From NCBI GenBank assembly GCA_964488555.1, contig CAZAUF010000001.1:124001-188000 (forward strand): a DNA stretch of 64,000 nucleotides, written 5' to 3'. This stretch comes from UBA2112 sp964488555. Its GTDB lineage: Bacteria; Patescibacteriota; Saccharimonadia; Saccharimonadales; Saccharimonadaceae. This document shows, one piece after another, positions 41,766-49,315 of this stretch (within the stretch, counting starts at the first letter, position 1; each line of letters starts with the position of its first letter). Below the pieces are notes generated by a model. The model ran no database searches. It was given only the letters and a program-made list of their open reading frames with translations, and was not told where the DNA came from. Both the position numbers and the translations under genes were made by a program.

Positions 41766-41839
41766 AATGTTGTAGATTCCTCTGTTATTACGTTTATTCT
41801 GCTATTTTTTGCCATAAAAAATACATAAAAATAGCGCAT
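41756..41839 (-). CDS. Possible leaderless leader ORF overlapping the fusA start
   Basis: 27 codons; ATG 41839 is eight bases after the extended -10 TGC-TACAAT (41848-41853). Peptide starts MRYFYVFFMAKNS; the TAA falls nine bases inside fusA in another frame. A GCTATTTTT/AAAAATAGC inverted repeat at about 41801-41835 overlaps it. May couple or tune fusA translation. Confidence 0.35.
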   Translation of the reverse strand: MRYFYVFFMAKNSRINVITEESTTLWQ

Positions 41840-41847
41840 CAGGGATT

Positions 41848-41856
41848 ATTGTAGCA
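41848..41856 (-). promoter_or_regulatory. Extended -10 promoter of fusA
   Basis: TGC-TACAAT, identical to the extended -10 of rpsL at 49208-49216. Weak -35 (TAGCGT) at 17 bases. Confidence 0.6.
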
Positions 41857-41873
41857 GATTCTACTGATTTACG

Positions 41874-42905
41874 CTAGCTGTAGTCTTCTATGAGTTTCAT
41901 ATATTTTGCGAAGGCGTTTTTTGGCTTTTTGTCGGATTTCTTCTGTATGGCAAGGCACCTGGATGCAAAATCAAGTGCCAGCACAGGGTCCTCGTTCAAC
42001 TCGCTCATCCGATCATATAAAACATTTGCCTCTACTCGCCCGATCTCTGAGTGTTCGGCAACCCTCCATGTAGCTGCCATGAACGCGACGAACCCGAGGC
42101 TTCGCATTCGGTTGGCGACAAATTGTTCGTAGGTCTCGTCCAGATACATTCCGTCATCGAGCGCGATAAGGTCATAGGGTGTCACCTCGATACCTTCGTC
42201 CACCAGTTTACGCGTCAGTGAATATCTGTGCATTGCGCCGTACGTCAGATACACCTGCATTTTGCCGCCCCTCACTATGCTCTCAGAAGGCATGCTGTCG
42301 TGTGTGACTTCAGTGAGGTCTCGCTTGATAACTTCGACTGCACTCTTTTCTCGTACATCCATCGCCCAGCGACGCCTCTGCACAAGTGACTCAAGCAAGG
42401 CAAAATACTTCGCCTTTCCTCTAGGAATTCGTCGCCCGCTTCCTACATCGTGCTCCAGCTCGATCCACCTTGATATCTTTCTCGCGACCTTGTCTACTTC
42501 ATGCTGTCTCAACGTACCTACAGTATGCTTGTAATCTGCCGCGACAATCTGACAATCCTTTTTCAACAACTCGATATAGAGTTTGTTTCCATACGCGTCA
42601 TCGCTCTCTTCTTCTATAAGAGACAGGTCGGTTTCAAGCTCGTCGATGAGTGCACTTTTTGCAGTTTCATACTCTGTGTTTTTCCCGAACCTTCTTTGGT
42701 ATGCTCCGAGCCTTTCAGCAAGAATTGAGAGGTTCTGGATAGGCAACGCCTCAAGCTGCAGCCCCTCGACATAGACGATGGAGTCAGGAGGAATAAGCAC
42801 AGCTGATTCTTCCGCGTCATCCACGGTTCTGTGACGATTGTATATGGCGTGAACGTTCACCGTGCTTGCGAGATCAGGACGTTCGGACGACTTACTACGT
42901 GCCAT
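41874..42905 (-). CDS. Protein of unknown function (343 aa)
   Basis: Start ATG 42905 with AAGGA just upstream, overlapping the previous stop (TAATG). Soluble. Phrases such as SIVYVEGLQLEAL early, a central charged helical region, and MQVYLTYGAMHRYSLTRKLVDEGIEVTPYD late recall the E...H pattern of TraB/GumN/EreA-like folds, but similarity is too slight to assign. Co-transcribed with the 307-residue gene. Confidence 0.7.
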   Translation of the reverse strand: MARSKSSERPDLASTVNVHAIYNRHRTVDDAEESAVLIPPDSIVYVEGLQLEALPIQNLSILAERLGAYQRRFGKNTEYETAKSALIDELETDLSLIEEESDDAYGNKLYIELLKKDCQIVAADYKHTVGTLRQHEVDKVARKISRWIELEHDVGSGRRIPRGKAKYFALLESLVQRRRWAMDVREKSAVEVIKRDLTEVTHDSMPSESIVRGGKMQVYLTYGAMHRYSLTRKLVDEGIEVTPYDLIALDDGMYLDETYEQFVANRMRSLGFVAFMAATWRVAEHSEIGRVEANVLYDRMSELNEDPVLALDFASRCLAIQKKSDKKPKNAFAKYMKLIEDYS

Positions 42906-43828
42906 TATCCTTCCCAATCCGGGTTTGACAGCTCAAAATAATCGATGATTTCGCTGAGTACCTGGTCGTCCAATCCGGTAGTGTACCCATAGTGCCACAG
43001 CTGTTGGTTTCGGCGCGCAGCTACGCCGTACCCATTCCCGTGGTTAGTGGTTGCGATGGCGTATAGCCCTGCGATAGCCGACAATGTGCATGCTACCTCT
43101 GTCGTATTGCCCCAGAAATCAGGTTTGTTCTTGTATGTCGCCAGATCGATCGCTGTTTCGAGCACCGTTTTTTCGTACATGCGAAGATCCTCGAACTGCT
43201 GCTTTGCATCTTGCGCTGCGTCAATATATGGCTTGTCGTCGGGATGGCTCGGGCTCACAATGCCACAGCCAGGCGTCACGTCGTCGAAAAACCGCATCCA
43301 TTCACTCGCAAGAGGTACATTATGAAGCACATAGAGTTCTGCCTGTACAGATTTTTTCACCTTTTCTGCCGATAGGATAGACCCATGCATCGTACCATAG
43401 AGGATATCCGCGGCATTCACCACAACTGATCGCTGCACTTGGGCCGTACGTACATACTCCATCAGACTTTGCAATGCTTTGTCTACGTACACTAAGCTTG
43501 CGTCCGAATCTTTTCGCATCCATGAGATATCTGCAAGCTTTTCACGGTAAACACACTCTATGAACTCTTGTCGGCGTGACGCTTCTATGTCGGCATCTTC
43601 GTCGAGTAGCCTCGGTACCTGTCGCGCGTCCAGTTGGTCATACAAATTCCACACCAGAGCACCACGCATGACTTCCTGTTGGACAGCAAGTCGCTCTTGT
43701 TCGGGGTCGTCCACCCCCAGATGCTTGTTGAACTCTTCCCATTCACGGTCCAATGCAAAGGGTGACTGCTCTCCTGTATGGATAGACCAGTCGTCTCCCC
43801 TTCCTGACGATTCCCCCTCGAAACTCAT
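42905..43828 (-). CDS. Protein of unknown function (307 aa)
   Basis: Acidic N-terminus (EWEEFNKHLGVDDPEQERLAVQQE), soluble, helical; no signal peptide. Promoter TTGTAA-17-TATAGA ends nine bases before the ATG. First of a two-gene unit with the 343-residue protein. No family recognised. Confidence 0.7.
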   Translation of the reverse strand: MSFEGESSGRGDDWSIHTGEQSPFALDREWEEFNKHLGVDDPEQERLAVQQEVMRGALVWNLYDQLDARQVPRLLDEDADIEASRRQEFIECVYREKLADISWMRKDSDASLVYVDKALQSLMEYVRTAQVQRSVVVNAADILYGTMHGSILSAEKVKKSVQAELYVLHNVPLASEWMRFFDDVTPGCGIVSPSHPDDKPYIDAAQDAKQQFEDLRMYEKTVLETAIDLATYKNKPDFWGNTTEVACTLSAIAGLYAIATTNHGNGYGVAARRNQQLWHYGYTTGLDDQVLSEIIDYFELSNPDWEG

Positions 43829-43837
43829 TGACTACTA

Positions 43838-43888
43838 TCTATATCACTCCCCAGACTCTATTACAAGCTTAAAGGCGTATGATATACT
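43838..43888. promoter_or_regulatory. Divergent promoters sharing one -35 hexamer
   Basis: TTACAA at 43861-43866 reads TTGTAA on the minus strand. Minus: TTGTAA, 17 bases, TATAGA (43838-43843), nine bases to ATG 43828. Plus: TTACAA, 16 bases, TATACT (43883-43888), 11 bases to ATG 43900. Simultaneous use is sterically unlikely. Confidence 0.6.
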
Positions 43889-43899
43889 TCAAAACAGTT

Positions 43900-44628
43900 A
43901 TGTATAAAAACATCGGAAATAAGTTTTTTTGTTTTTCGCCGCCGGTTATGTTGGCAACTCTTCTCATCGAATTCGTCTTTGCTGCATATGTGCTGTGGCG
44001 TTATAAGTCAACAACCGTCAGTCGGCTCGTTGTCGCACTTCTTGTTTTCCTCGGTATCTTCCAGCTGACTGAGTATATGATATGCGGAGGCCTGGGTCTC
44101 AATCATATCGAATGGGCGCGTATAGGCTATGTCGCGATTACACTTCTGCCTGCATTTGGCATCCACCTTATCCTTGCTCTTGCCAAGGAGAAAATGCTGC
44201 CGCTCCTTGTCGTCGCCTACGGCAGTGCCGCTGCGTATGTCGGCTACTTCGCTCTTTCGGCGGGTTCAGTCATTAGCGATGTCTGTACAACCAACTATGC
44301 CGTGTTTGAGTCTCATGGCATGCCAGGGCTTATCTACGCATTCTACTACTACGGCTGGCTCCTCGTAGCAGTCGGCTTGGCAGCATATCTCGCACGCAAA
44401 AAGCCAAAAGCCGCTCCACCGCTTCGCTGGATGGTTATCGGCTACGCTTCCTTTATCGTTCCGACTTCTGTCGCCAACATGATGGACCCGACGACACTTC
44501 GTGCTATCCCTTCGATCATGTGCGGCTTCGCCGTACTGTTAGCTCTCATACTTGTATGGCGCGTCCTGCCACTTGCCAAGGTTCCTATGCGTAAAAAGAA
44601 AGCACATCCTACCAAGCGTCGCTCATGA
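43900..44628 (+). CDS. Multi-pass membrane protein, unknown function
   Basis: 242 residues from ATG 43900 (an earlier ATG at 43879 overlaps the -10 box). About seven hydrophobic segments, basic C-terminal tail (VPMRKKKAHPTKRRS). The layout resembles the 7-TM sensor module found on some histidine kinases, but no signalling domain follows. Its TGA overlaps the next ATG (ATGA), so it is coupled to the PAP2 phosphatase gene. Confidence 0.8.
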   Translation: MYKNIGNKFFCFSPPVMLATLLIEFVFAAYVLWRYKSTTVSRLVVALLVFLGIFQLTEYMICGGLGLNHIEWARIGYVAITLLPAFGIHLILALAKEKMLPLLVVAYGSAAAYVGYFALSAGSVISDVCTTNYAVFESHGMPGLIYAFYYYGWLLVAVGLAAYLARKKPKAAPPLRWMVIGYASFIVPTSVANMMDPTTLRAIPSIMCGFAVLLALILVWRVLPLAKVPMRKKKAHPTKRRS

Positions 44629-45152
44629 GAAAGTATATCCGCGCTTTTGATCGTGTCGTCGGCCGATTTATCACCGGTCTCCCCGGATGGATACGACCGA
44701 TCATGGTGCTTTTCACCTGGATGGGTGAGCCGCCGTTTACGGTGGGTGCGGCCGCGGCGGTCTTTGGCTATGGGTTTGCTCTCGACAAGCCGGTTTACGA
44801 AACCGCTGGCATCATAGCATTCGCTACTATAGCTGTATGTAGCTTACTCAAACTTCTCCTCCGCCGCCGCAGACCCATCACTGACTATTCCAAAAAGATG
44901 TTTATCAAAACCTTCAGTTTTCCGAGCGGTCACGCCGCCGGATCGCTCGTTAGTTTTGCCATGGTCGCCTTTATCATCGGCAACCGCTGGCCAGAATACA
45001 TGGCACTGGCACTGACTGTCGTCGGTATCAGCTGCTTCATGATCGGTTTATCGCGTGTATACTTGGGCGCGCACTACGCAAGCGATGTTATAGGCGGCTG
45101 GATGCTGGGTGCTGTCGGTCTCTGGTTTATCTTTAGCAATTTCTACCTATAG
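44625..45152 (+). CDS. PAP2-family membrane phosphatase
   Basis: 175 residues with five to six membrane spans. The three phosphatase motifs are present: KLLLRRRRP, FPSGHAAGS and SRVYLGAHYASDVIGG. Likely hydrolyses undecaprenyl pyrophosphate or phosphatidic acid at the outer face of the membrane. Ends in a ten-base convergent overlap with the yajQ-like gene. Confidence 0.9.
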   Translation: MRKYIRAFDRVVGRFITGLPGWIRPIMVLFTWMGEPPFTVGAAAAVFGYGFALDKPVYETAGIIAFATIAVCSLLKLLLRRRRPITDYSKKMFIKTFSFPSGHAAGSLVSFAMVAFIIGNRWPEYMALALTVVGISCFMIGLSRVYLGAHYASDVIGGWMLGAVGLWFIFSNFYL

Positions 45153-45634
45153 TTGGTAAACGACGTTACGAAGTCAAAATCAGCTCCGCGCACGGCCGCC
45201 ATGACGGCTTGTAACTCGTCTTTGCTTCCGCTGCTCACACGCACAGCTTCGCCCTGTATCTGTGCTTTGACCTTGGGGAATTGCTCACGTAGTAATTTCG
45301 TGATCATCTTGGCCTTTTCCTGATCTAGACCCTCGACAAACGGCACTTCCTTGGTAGCTTTCAGGTTGCTTTCGTTTACCGGCTTAGACAAATCGAGCAC
45401 CTTGCTGCTGACGTTGCGTGCGGCCAACTTTTTGCGCACGATATCTATGACGGCATCAACCTGCCACTCGTTTGCCCCGATAATTTTGAATCCCTTTTTG
45501 TCGCCGAGCCATTCCACACCAGCTGGAGATCCTTTGAAATCATACCTGCCCGAAATTTCGCGCTCTACCTGCGCGTGGACATTGTTCATCTCTGCCTTGT
45601 CGTACTCCGAAACTATATCAAAACTGAAGGTCAT
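45143..45634 (-). CDS. yajQ: YajQ-family nucleotide-binding protein
   Basis: 163 residues, family length. SFDIVSEYDKAEMNNVHAQVEREISGRYDFKGS start and VRVSSGSKDELQAVMAAVRGADFDFVTSFTNYR end are diagnostic. Homologues bind cyclic di-GMP or nucleotides; whether this one does is unknown. Confidence 0.93.
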   Translation of the reverse strand: MTFSFDIVSEYDKAEMNNVHAQVEREISGRYDFKGSPAGVEWLGDKKGFKIIGANEWQVDAVIDIVRKKLAARNVSSKVLDLSKPVNESNLKATKEVPFVEGLDQEKAKMITKLLREQFPKVKAQIQGEAVRVSSGSKDELQAVMAAVRGADFDFVTSFTNYR

Positions 45635-45667
45635 CTCATTTCTCCATTCTTTGCAGAATTAGTCTTT

Positions 45668-45853
45668 ATGTGCAGCGAAAAAGCTGAAGCGAGAGGAAAG
45701 GTAGATATCTCTACATTGACGAACGCTGAAGCTTTTGCAGCGCGCAGAGAGCAATTATGCATGAATGTGAGGGATGTGTATGGCCTTCTCGTCGCCACTA
45801 GAAACAACTCCCTTTGCGCTGAGTTCTTTGCTGCTCGTGCCGTGGACAGATGA
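45668..45853 (+). CDS. Possible small protein (61 aa)
   Basis: ATG 45668 to TGA 45853, in the gap between yajQ and the 115-residue gene. Composition looks coding (TNAEAFAARREQLCMNVRDVYGLL, helical with a C-terminal FFAARAVDR). It overlaps the convergent 115-residue gene by 56 bases. No clear Shine-Dalgarno or promoter. No family recognised. Confidence 0.4.
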   Translation: MCSEKAEARGKVDISTLTNAEAFAARREQLCMNVRDVYGLLVATRNNSLCAEFFAARAVDR

Positions 45854-46145
45854 GATCGGCATCGTAGTATCGTTCATCGACTTCTGGACCGGTACATTCA
45901 CGGGTCGCATTTACGACTGACTCTACTGCCTGTTCTTTTGTCATGTTGCCAGACACTGTTTCATGTGCGACAGGATTGATCACATCAATCTGCGCCTGCA
46001 CGCAGCGTCGACAAGCGTCACCGAGGAACTGTATCAATCTGTCCTGCGCCTCCCATGTGTCCACCAGTTCCTGTTGATGATCGGTCATCTCGCCTTTGAA
46101 ATTGGGGTTTTTCGGCCTATTGCCATTTACTATCCATTCACTCAT
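45798..46145 (-). CDS. Protein of unknown function (115 aa) with CxxC
   Basis: Soluble and helical. Cys pairs at DACRRCV and later ATRECTG and LICPRH could bind metal or form disulphides. Extended -10 TGG-TATGAT lies eight bases before the ATG, so the mRNA is predicted leaderless. No family recognised. Confidence 0.65.
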   Translation of the reverse strand: MSEWIVNGNRPKNPNFKGEMTDHQQELVDTWEAQDRLIQFLGDACRRCVQAQIDVINPVAHETVSGNMTKEQAVESVVNATRECTGPEVDERYYDADLICPRHEQQRTQRKGSCF

Positions 46146-46219
46146 ATGTTCACATCATACCAGACACGGCTCCCTCATGCGAACGCGACTCCTCGTATCT
46201 GTGATACACTGGATAAACC

Positions 46220-46567
46220 ATGAAGCAACATCCAAAAATCAGCAAAGCAGAAAAATTAGACGTCGATGTACGGTTCCTCCTATCCAACGAGCGAACTCTT
46301 CTTGCATGGATACGCACGGCACTCACCATCCAGGCGGGCGGTATCGCCCTCTCGGCATTCAATCGTCACGCGCCGCTGGTTGGAGTCATCATCCTGTTTA
46401 TCGGTGTCATCGTCGCACTGATCGGCTATAGGCGTTACCAGGTAGCAGAAAAAAGCATCCGCGCGGGACACTTACCACCCGCCGATTCATCTGCCACGCT
46501 GCAAGTCTACGGACTCGCCATCCTGGCAGTCCTGCTCGCGGTCGTGCAAGTTATCATTTTTCCGTAG
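46220..46567 (+). CDS. DUF202 (YidH-like) membrane protein
   Basis: 115 residues. SNERTLLAWIRTALTIQAGGIAL is the DUF202 signature (N-E-R-T-x-L-A-W-x-R-T). Three membrane spans with the last near the C-terminus (LQVYGLAILAVLLAVVQVIIF). Function unknown in the family. TACACT is nine bases before the ATG. Confidence 0.88.
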   Translation: MKQHPKISKAEKLDVDVRFLLSNERTLLAWIRTALTIQAGGIALSAFNRHAPLVGVIILFIGVIVALIGYRRYQVAEKSIRAGHLPPADSSATLQVYGLAILAVLLAVVQVIIFP

Positions 46568-46569
46568 GC

Positions 46570-46587
46570 CTTACATGCATATGTAAG
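46570..46587. repeat. Palindrome, possible operator
   Basis: CTTACAT-GCAT-ATGTAAG, an 18-base perfect palindrome between the DUF202 gene and the 69-residue membrane protein gene. No T-run of note follows; a regulator site is possible. Confidence 0.35.
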
Positions 46588-46653
46588 CTTTCTCACAGCA
46601 ACCGCACTCTGTAGCGGCTACGCTGAATATGACAGCTAACTACGGAGGTTGCT

Positions 46654-46863
46654 ATGGCAGATGAAGAGTCAAGGAAAGAAACGGTAGTCGTGGATCGCGA
46701 CAGCGAAGATCGTCGGTCATTATCGACGGCACTGGTTATCGTCTTAGTCATCCTTGCGATCATCGTACTGTTTCTGCTACTGGGCGGCTTCGGCCTGTTT
46801 AGCGGCGGTGAAACAAACGCACCAGCTCCAGCCACTGGTGGTGGCACACCAGCCGGGCAATAA
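46654..46863 (+). CDS. Small single-pass membrane protein (69 aa)
   Basis: GGAGG seven bases before the ATG. Charged cytoplasmic N-terminus, one membrane span at about 26-48, then a Gly/Pro/Ala/Thr-rich external tail (NAPAPATGGGTPAGQ). No family recognised. Confidence 0.75.
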   Translation: MADEESRKETVVVDRDSEDRRSLSTALVIVLVILAIIVLFLLLGGFGLFSGGETNAPAPATGGGTPAGQ

Positions 46864-46923
46864 TCCCCTCTATCCAACACTATGTAGCGTGCTTACTGCA
46901 TAGCAAAGCTTTGCGCCATCTAT

Positions 46924-46929
46924 TATAAT
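46924..46929 (+). promoter_or_regulatory. -10 box before the 50-residue basic protein
   Basis: TATAAT about 42 bases before the ATG at 46971; -35 candidate TAGCAA is poor. Confidence 0.45.
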
Positions 46930-46970
46930 GAGTGAGCTCAACAGGGAGCCTTTCACAGGAGGCGAAACTC

Positions 46971-47123
46971 ATGGCCAACTCACGGTACAAGAACACCCGC
47001 TCTGTTCCACGCAAAACGGCCGGTCGGTATCGACCGCCACCCGTCGACCCCAATCCGCCTAGGCGTTCGCCGAAAAAAGGCGTACTGGTGGTCAGTTCGA
47101 CTGGCAAGAAGCGGATGGTCTAG
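46971..47123 (+). CDS. Small basic protein (50 aa)
   Basis: AGGAGG eight bases before ATG 46971. Very basic and Pro-rich (SRYKNTRSVPRKTAGRYRPPPVDPNPPRRSPKKG), the kind of composition expected for nucleic-acid or surface contacts. Unknown. Confidence 0.6.
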   Translation: MANSRYKNTRSVPRKTAGRYRPPPVDPNPPRRSPKKGVLVVSSTGKKRMV

Positions 47124-47213
47124 GAGCGACCGACATGAGCAGCCACACCCACTAGCGCGTAGGTCTACGGAATACACCGATGATCTACGCGCTCTTAATT
47201 TTGCGTAAAATCG

Positions 47214-47804
47214 TTACGCTTGATAGCGTCGCTCAATGGCTCGTCGCGCTACATATCGAGCCATCGAAGGAGAGCGTCCCCTTTTCTCAATCTCTTCACG
47301 AGCAAGTGCTTTTCGCTCTGCGCGCATCTGCCGCCTGCTGACGCTTCCTGTTGCCCGCTTTAAATCGGCAGCATATCCCTCTGGGTCAAACAGGCTCTTG
47401 ATAATCGGCGCGCACTCAGGGTTCTTGTACGCATCGAACTGTTCTTGCGTGAGGTCTGACATGGTGTACTTCAACAAGCCTTCGGCATCTTCCTCGTCGG
47501 TGTCCATATCAACGATATCCGTACGGTTCGTAGCTATTACATGCGAACGCCGATCAATCTGGTACACGGATGGACATCCGGGCAGTCCAGCATTCACCCA
47601 CTCTGTGATTACGACAATGTTAGATGTCAAAAAGAGGCTCGTTGGATCGTGATTCAAAAACCCTGCCTTGCGCACGACACCCGGTTCGGCGTCTAGGTCC
47701 ACTCCAAACTCACCGTACTCGTCTAAGACACTACGGACTTTGTCGATCAGCTGCGCAGTAGGACTCTCGTCCTCGTGCGCCGTGGTGAGCTCATGATTTG
47801 TCAT
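47214..47804 (-). CDS. Protein of unknown function (196 aa)
   Basis: Acidic N-terminal half, basic C-terminus (SRRQMRAERKALAREEIEKRGRSPSMARYVARRAIERR). Soluble. TAGACA-16-TAAAAT ends seven bases before the ATG, predicting a leaderless message. No family recognised. Confidence 0.75.
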   Translation of the reverse strand: MTNHELTTAHEDESPTAQLIDKVRSVLDEYGEFGVDLDAEPGVVRKAGFLNHDPTSLFLTSNIVVITEWVNAGLPGCPSVYQIDRRSHVIATNRTDIVDMDTDEEDAEGLLKYTMSDLTQEQFDAYKNPECAPIIKSLFDPEGYAADLKRATGSVSRRQMRAERKALAREEIEKRGRSPSMARYVARRAIERRYQA

Positions 47805-47811
47805 TTGAGTT

Positions 47812-47839
47812 ATTTTATATGTTATATATTTTTTGTCTA
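47812..47839 (-). promoter_or_regulatory. Promoter of the 196-residue gene
   Basis: TAGACA (47834-47839), 16-base spacer, TAAAAT (47812-47817). Confidence 0.7.
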
Positions 47840-47909
47840 TAAACAGTAGCTACCGTGCCGTATCGCGCGCCTCGGCAGCATCATTCAACAACTGCAACTC
47901 ATCAACATC

Positions 47910-47938
47910 TTGATAAAATATCATTCTTATATTATAAC
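47910..47938 (+). promoter_or_regulatory. Promoter of a putative non-coding RNA
   Basis: TTGATA (47910-47915), 17-base spacer, TATAAC (47933-47938). No ORF of note follows. Confidence 0.75.
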
Positions 47939-47944
47939 ATGTTT

Positions 47945-48110
47945 GCAAGTAAAACTTTGGGCCCCAACGATCCGAGATAATCGCCACAAGCCGTGGCGTG
48001 GCGAGGATATTTAAGCCCGATAGTGATATCTGTCGGCGCGAGTTCCGCAGACACCCAAGATCGCTAGGGGTTGATTCATACCGCGTGGCGAAGCCGTCAC
48101 GAGCTTTTTG
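47945..48110 (+). ncRNA. Putative structured small RNA of unknown family
   Basis: Starts about seven bases after the promoter and ends at a GTGGCG-AAGC-CGTCAC hairpin followed by AGCTTTTT. Long-range pairing: CCCC at about 47962-47965 with GGGG (48067-48070), and CGATC (47968-47972) with GATCG (48059-48063), around inner hairpins GCCAC-AAGCC-GTGGC and CCGATAG/CTGTCGG. I see no SRP GGAAG core, tmRNA ends or RNase P P4 sequences. About 165 bases; no open frame of substance. Confidence 0.55.
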
Positions 48111-48111
48111 A

Positions 48112-48163
48112 TTCTTTTTGTCGACACAAAAAGAAGGCTCTTGGTTCTTGGAGCCACAAGAAC
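48112..48163. repeat. Cluster of inverted repeats between ncRNA and rpsG
   Basis: TTCTTTTTGT/ACAAAAAGAA (10-base stem, four-base loop GTCGAC centre) at about 48112-48135, and GTTCTTG/CAAGAAC at about 48144-48163, with GGCTC/GAGCC nested. May back up termination from both sides. Confidence 0.55.
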
Positions 48164-48170
48164 AAACAAA

Positions 48171-48190
48171 AACCGCCCCTTTCGAGGCGG
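48171..48190 (-). terminator. Terminator of rpsL-rpsG
   Basis: CCGCC/GGCGG stem with AAAGGG-type loop, followed by TTTTTGTTTG on the minus strand. Confidence 0.75.
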
Positions 48191-48214
48191 CTCATGTAAA
48201 ATAGCGAGATGCTA

Positions 48215-48691
48215 TTATCGGGCGAAGTGAGCGAACGCGCGGTTCGCCTCAGCCATCTTATGCGTATCTTCCTTCTTCTTGAAGGCAGCACCGGCTTCGT
48301 TGTATGCATCAACGATTTCTGCTGCGAGACGCTTTTCGTAAGGCATGCCGCTGCGTGCGCGTGCAGACTGGACGAGCCAGCTAAACGCGAAGTGCAATTG
48401 ACGGTGACCTTGGATAGCGAAAGGAATCTGGTAGTTCGCACCGCCGACACGGCGAGATTTGACCTCGAAGTTTGGCGATACGTTCTTGAGAGCTTTTTCA
48501 AACACTTCCAGCGGTTCTTCACTGTTCAGTTTCTTGGCAGCCTGCTCGAGCGCGCTGTAAACAGCACGTTCAGCGACAAGCTTCTTGCCGTCAAGCATAG
48601 ACTTGTTGATCAGGCGCTGTACGAGTACAGACTGGTATTTGCGGTCTGGTTTGAGCTCACGCTGGAGCTTTTTGGTGACTTTACGAGGCAT
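48215..48691 (-). CDS. rpsG: 30S ribosomal protein S7
   Basis: 158 residues. PRKVTKKLQRELKPDRKYQSVLVQRLINKSMLDGKKLVAERAVYSAL and RRVGGANYQIPF are canonical. Nucleates assembly of the 30S head. Overlaps the rpsL stop by one base. Confidence 0.98.
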   Translation of the reverse strand: MPRKVTKKLQRELKPDRKYQSVLVQRLINKSMLDGKKLVAERAVYSALEQAAKKLNSEEPLEVFEKALKNVSPNFEVKSRRVGGANYQIPFAIQGHRQLHFAFSWLVQSARARSGMPYEKRLAAEIVDAYNEAGAAFKKKEDTHKMAEANRAFAHFAR

Positions 48692-49104
48692 TACTTGTCC
48701 TCCTTCTTCGCGCCGTACTTAGAGCGGCCCTGCTTGCGCTTGGAAACACCCTGGAGGTCCAAAGCACCACGAACAACGTGATAGCGCACACCTGGAAGGT
48801 CTGGTACGCGACCACCGCGTACAAGCACGACAGCGTGCTCTTGCAGGTTGTGGCCTTCGCCACCGATGTATGCCCAAACTTCTTGCTGGTTCGTCAGGCG
48901 CACACGTGCGACCTTGCGAAGAGCAGAGTTAGGCTTCTTGGGTGTCTTGGTGGTGACTTTGACACATACGCCGCGCTTGAGCGGGGCGTCCTGGTCGTAA
49001 TAGCGCACTTTGAGTGCGTTGTGAATACGACCAAGTGCAGGTGACTTGGACTTTTTCTTTGCCGTCTGACGAGGCTTACGCACCAACTGATTGATAGTAG
49101 GCAT
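48691..49104 (-). CDS. rpsL: 30S ribosomal protein S12
   Basis: 137 residues. PTINQLVRKPRQ start, KKPNSALRKVARVRL with the conserved decoding-site Lys, and VPDLPGVRYHVVRG. Wild-type residues at the streptomycin-linked positions. First gene of the split str operon. Confidence 0.98.
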   Translation of the reverse strand: MPTINQLVRKPRQTAKKKSKSPALGRIHNALKVRYYDQDAPLKRGVCVKVTTKTPKKPNSALRKVARVRLTNQQEVWAYIGGEGHNLQEHAVVLVRGGRVPDLPGVRYHVVRGALDLQGVSKRKQGRSKYGAKKEDK

Positions 49105-49139
49105 GTATAAAAATACTCCTGTTATTTACTAATTGTCAT

Positions 49140-49191
49140 CCGTGCGGGTCAGCAATCCCTCACGGTATCGCACACTACCCTGTAGTGATAC
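49140..49191 (-). promoter_or_regulatory. Two-hairpin leader of rpsL-rpsG
   Basis: CCGTG-A-GGG...CCC-G-CACGG at 49140-49165 and GTATC...ACTAC/GTAGT...GATAC at 49165-49191. They lie in the about 100-base leader before rpsL. A ribosomal-protein autoregulatory element is plausible. Confidence 0.5.
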
Positions 49192-49207
49192 GATGAAACT
49201 CTCTGCT

Positions 49208-49236
49208 ATTGTAGCAAAAAACCTCGTGTTTGTCCA
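49208..49236 (-). promoter_or_regulatory. Promoter of rpsL-rpsG
   Basis: TGGACA (49231-49236), 17-base spacer, TACAAT (49208-49213) with TGC directly upstream, so both -35 and extended -10 contacts are present. Confidence 0.85.
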
Positions 49237-49315
49237 GAGGTGTGTCTTGCTCAGAAAGCATAAGGACGATACACTATAGATAATTGTAAAGTAACTATGA
49301 ACGGAGTCATCACAC

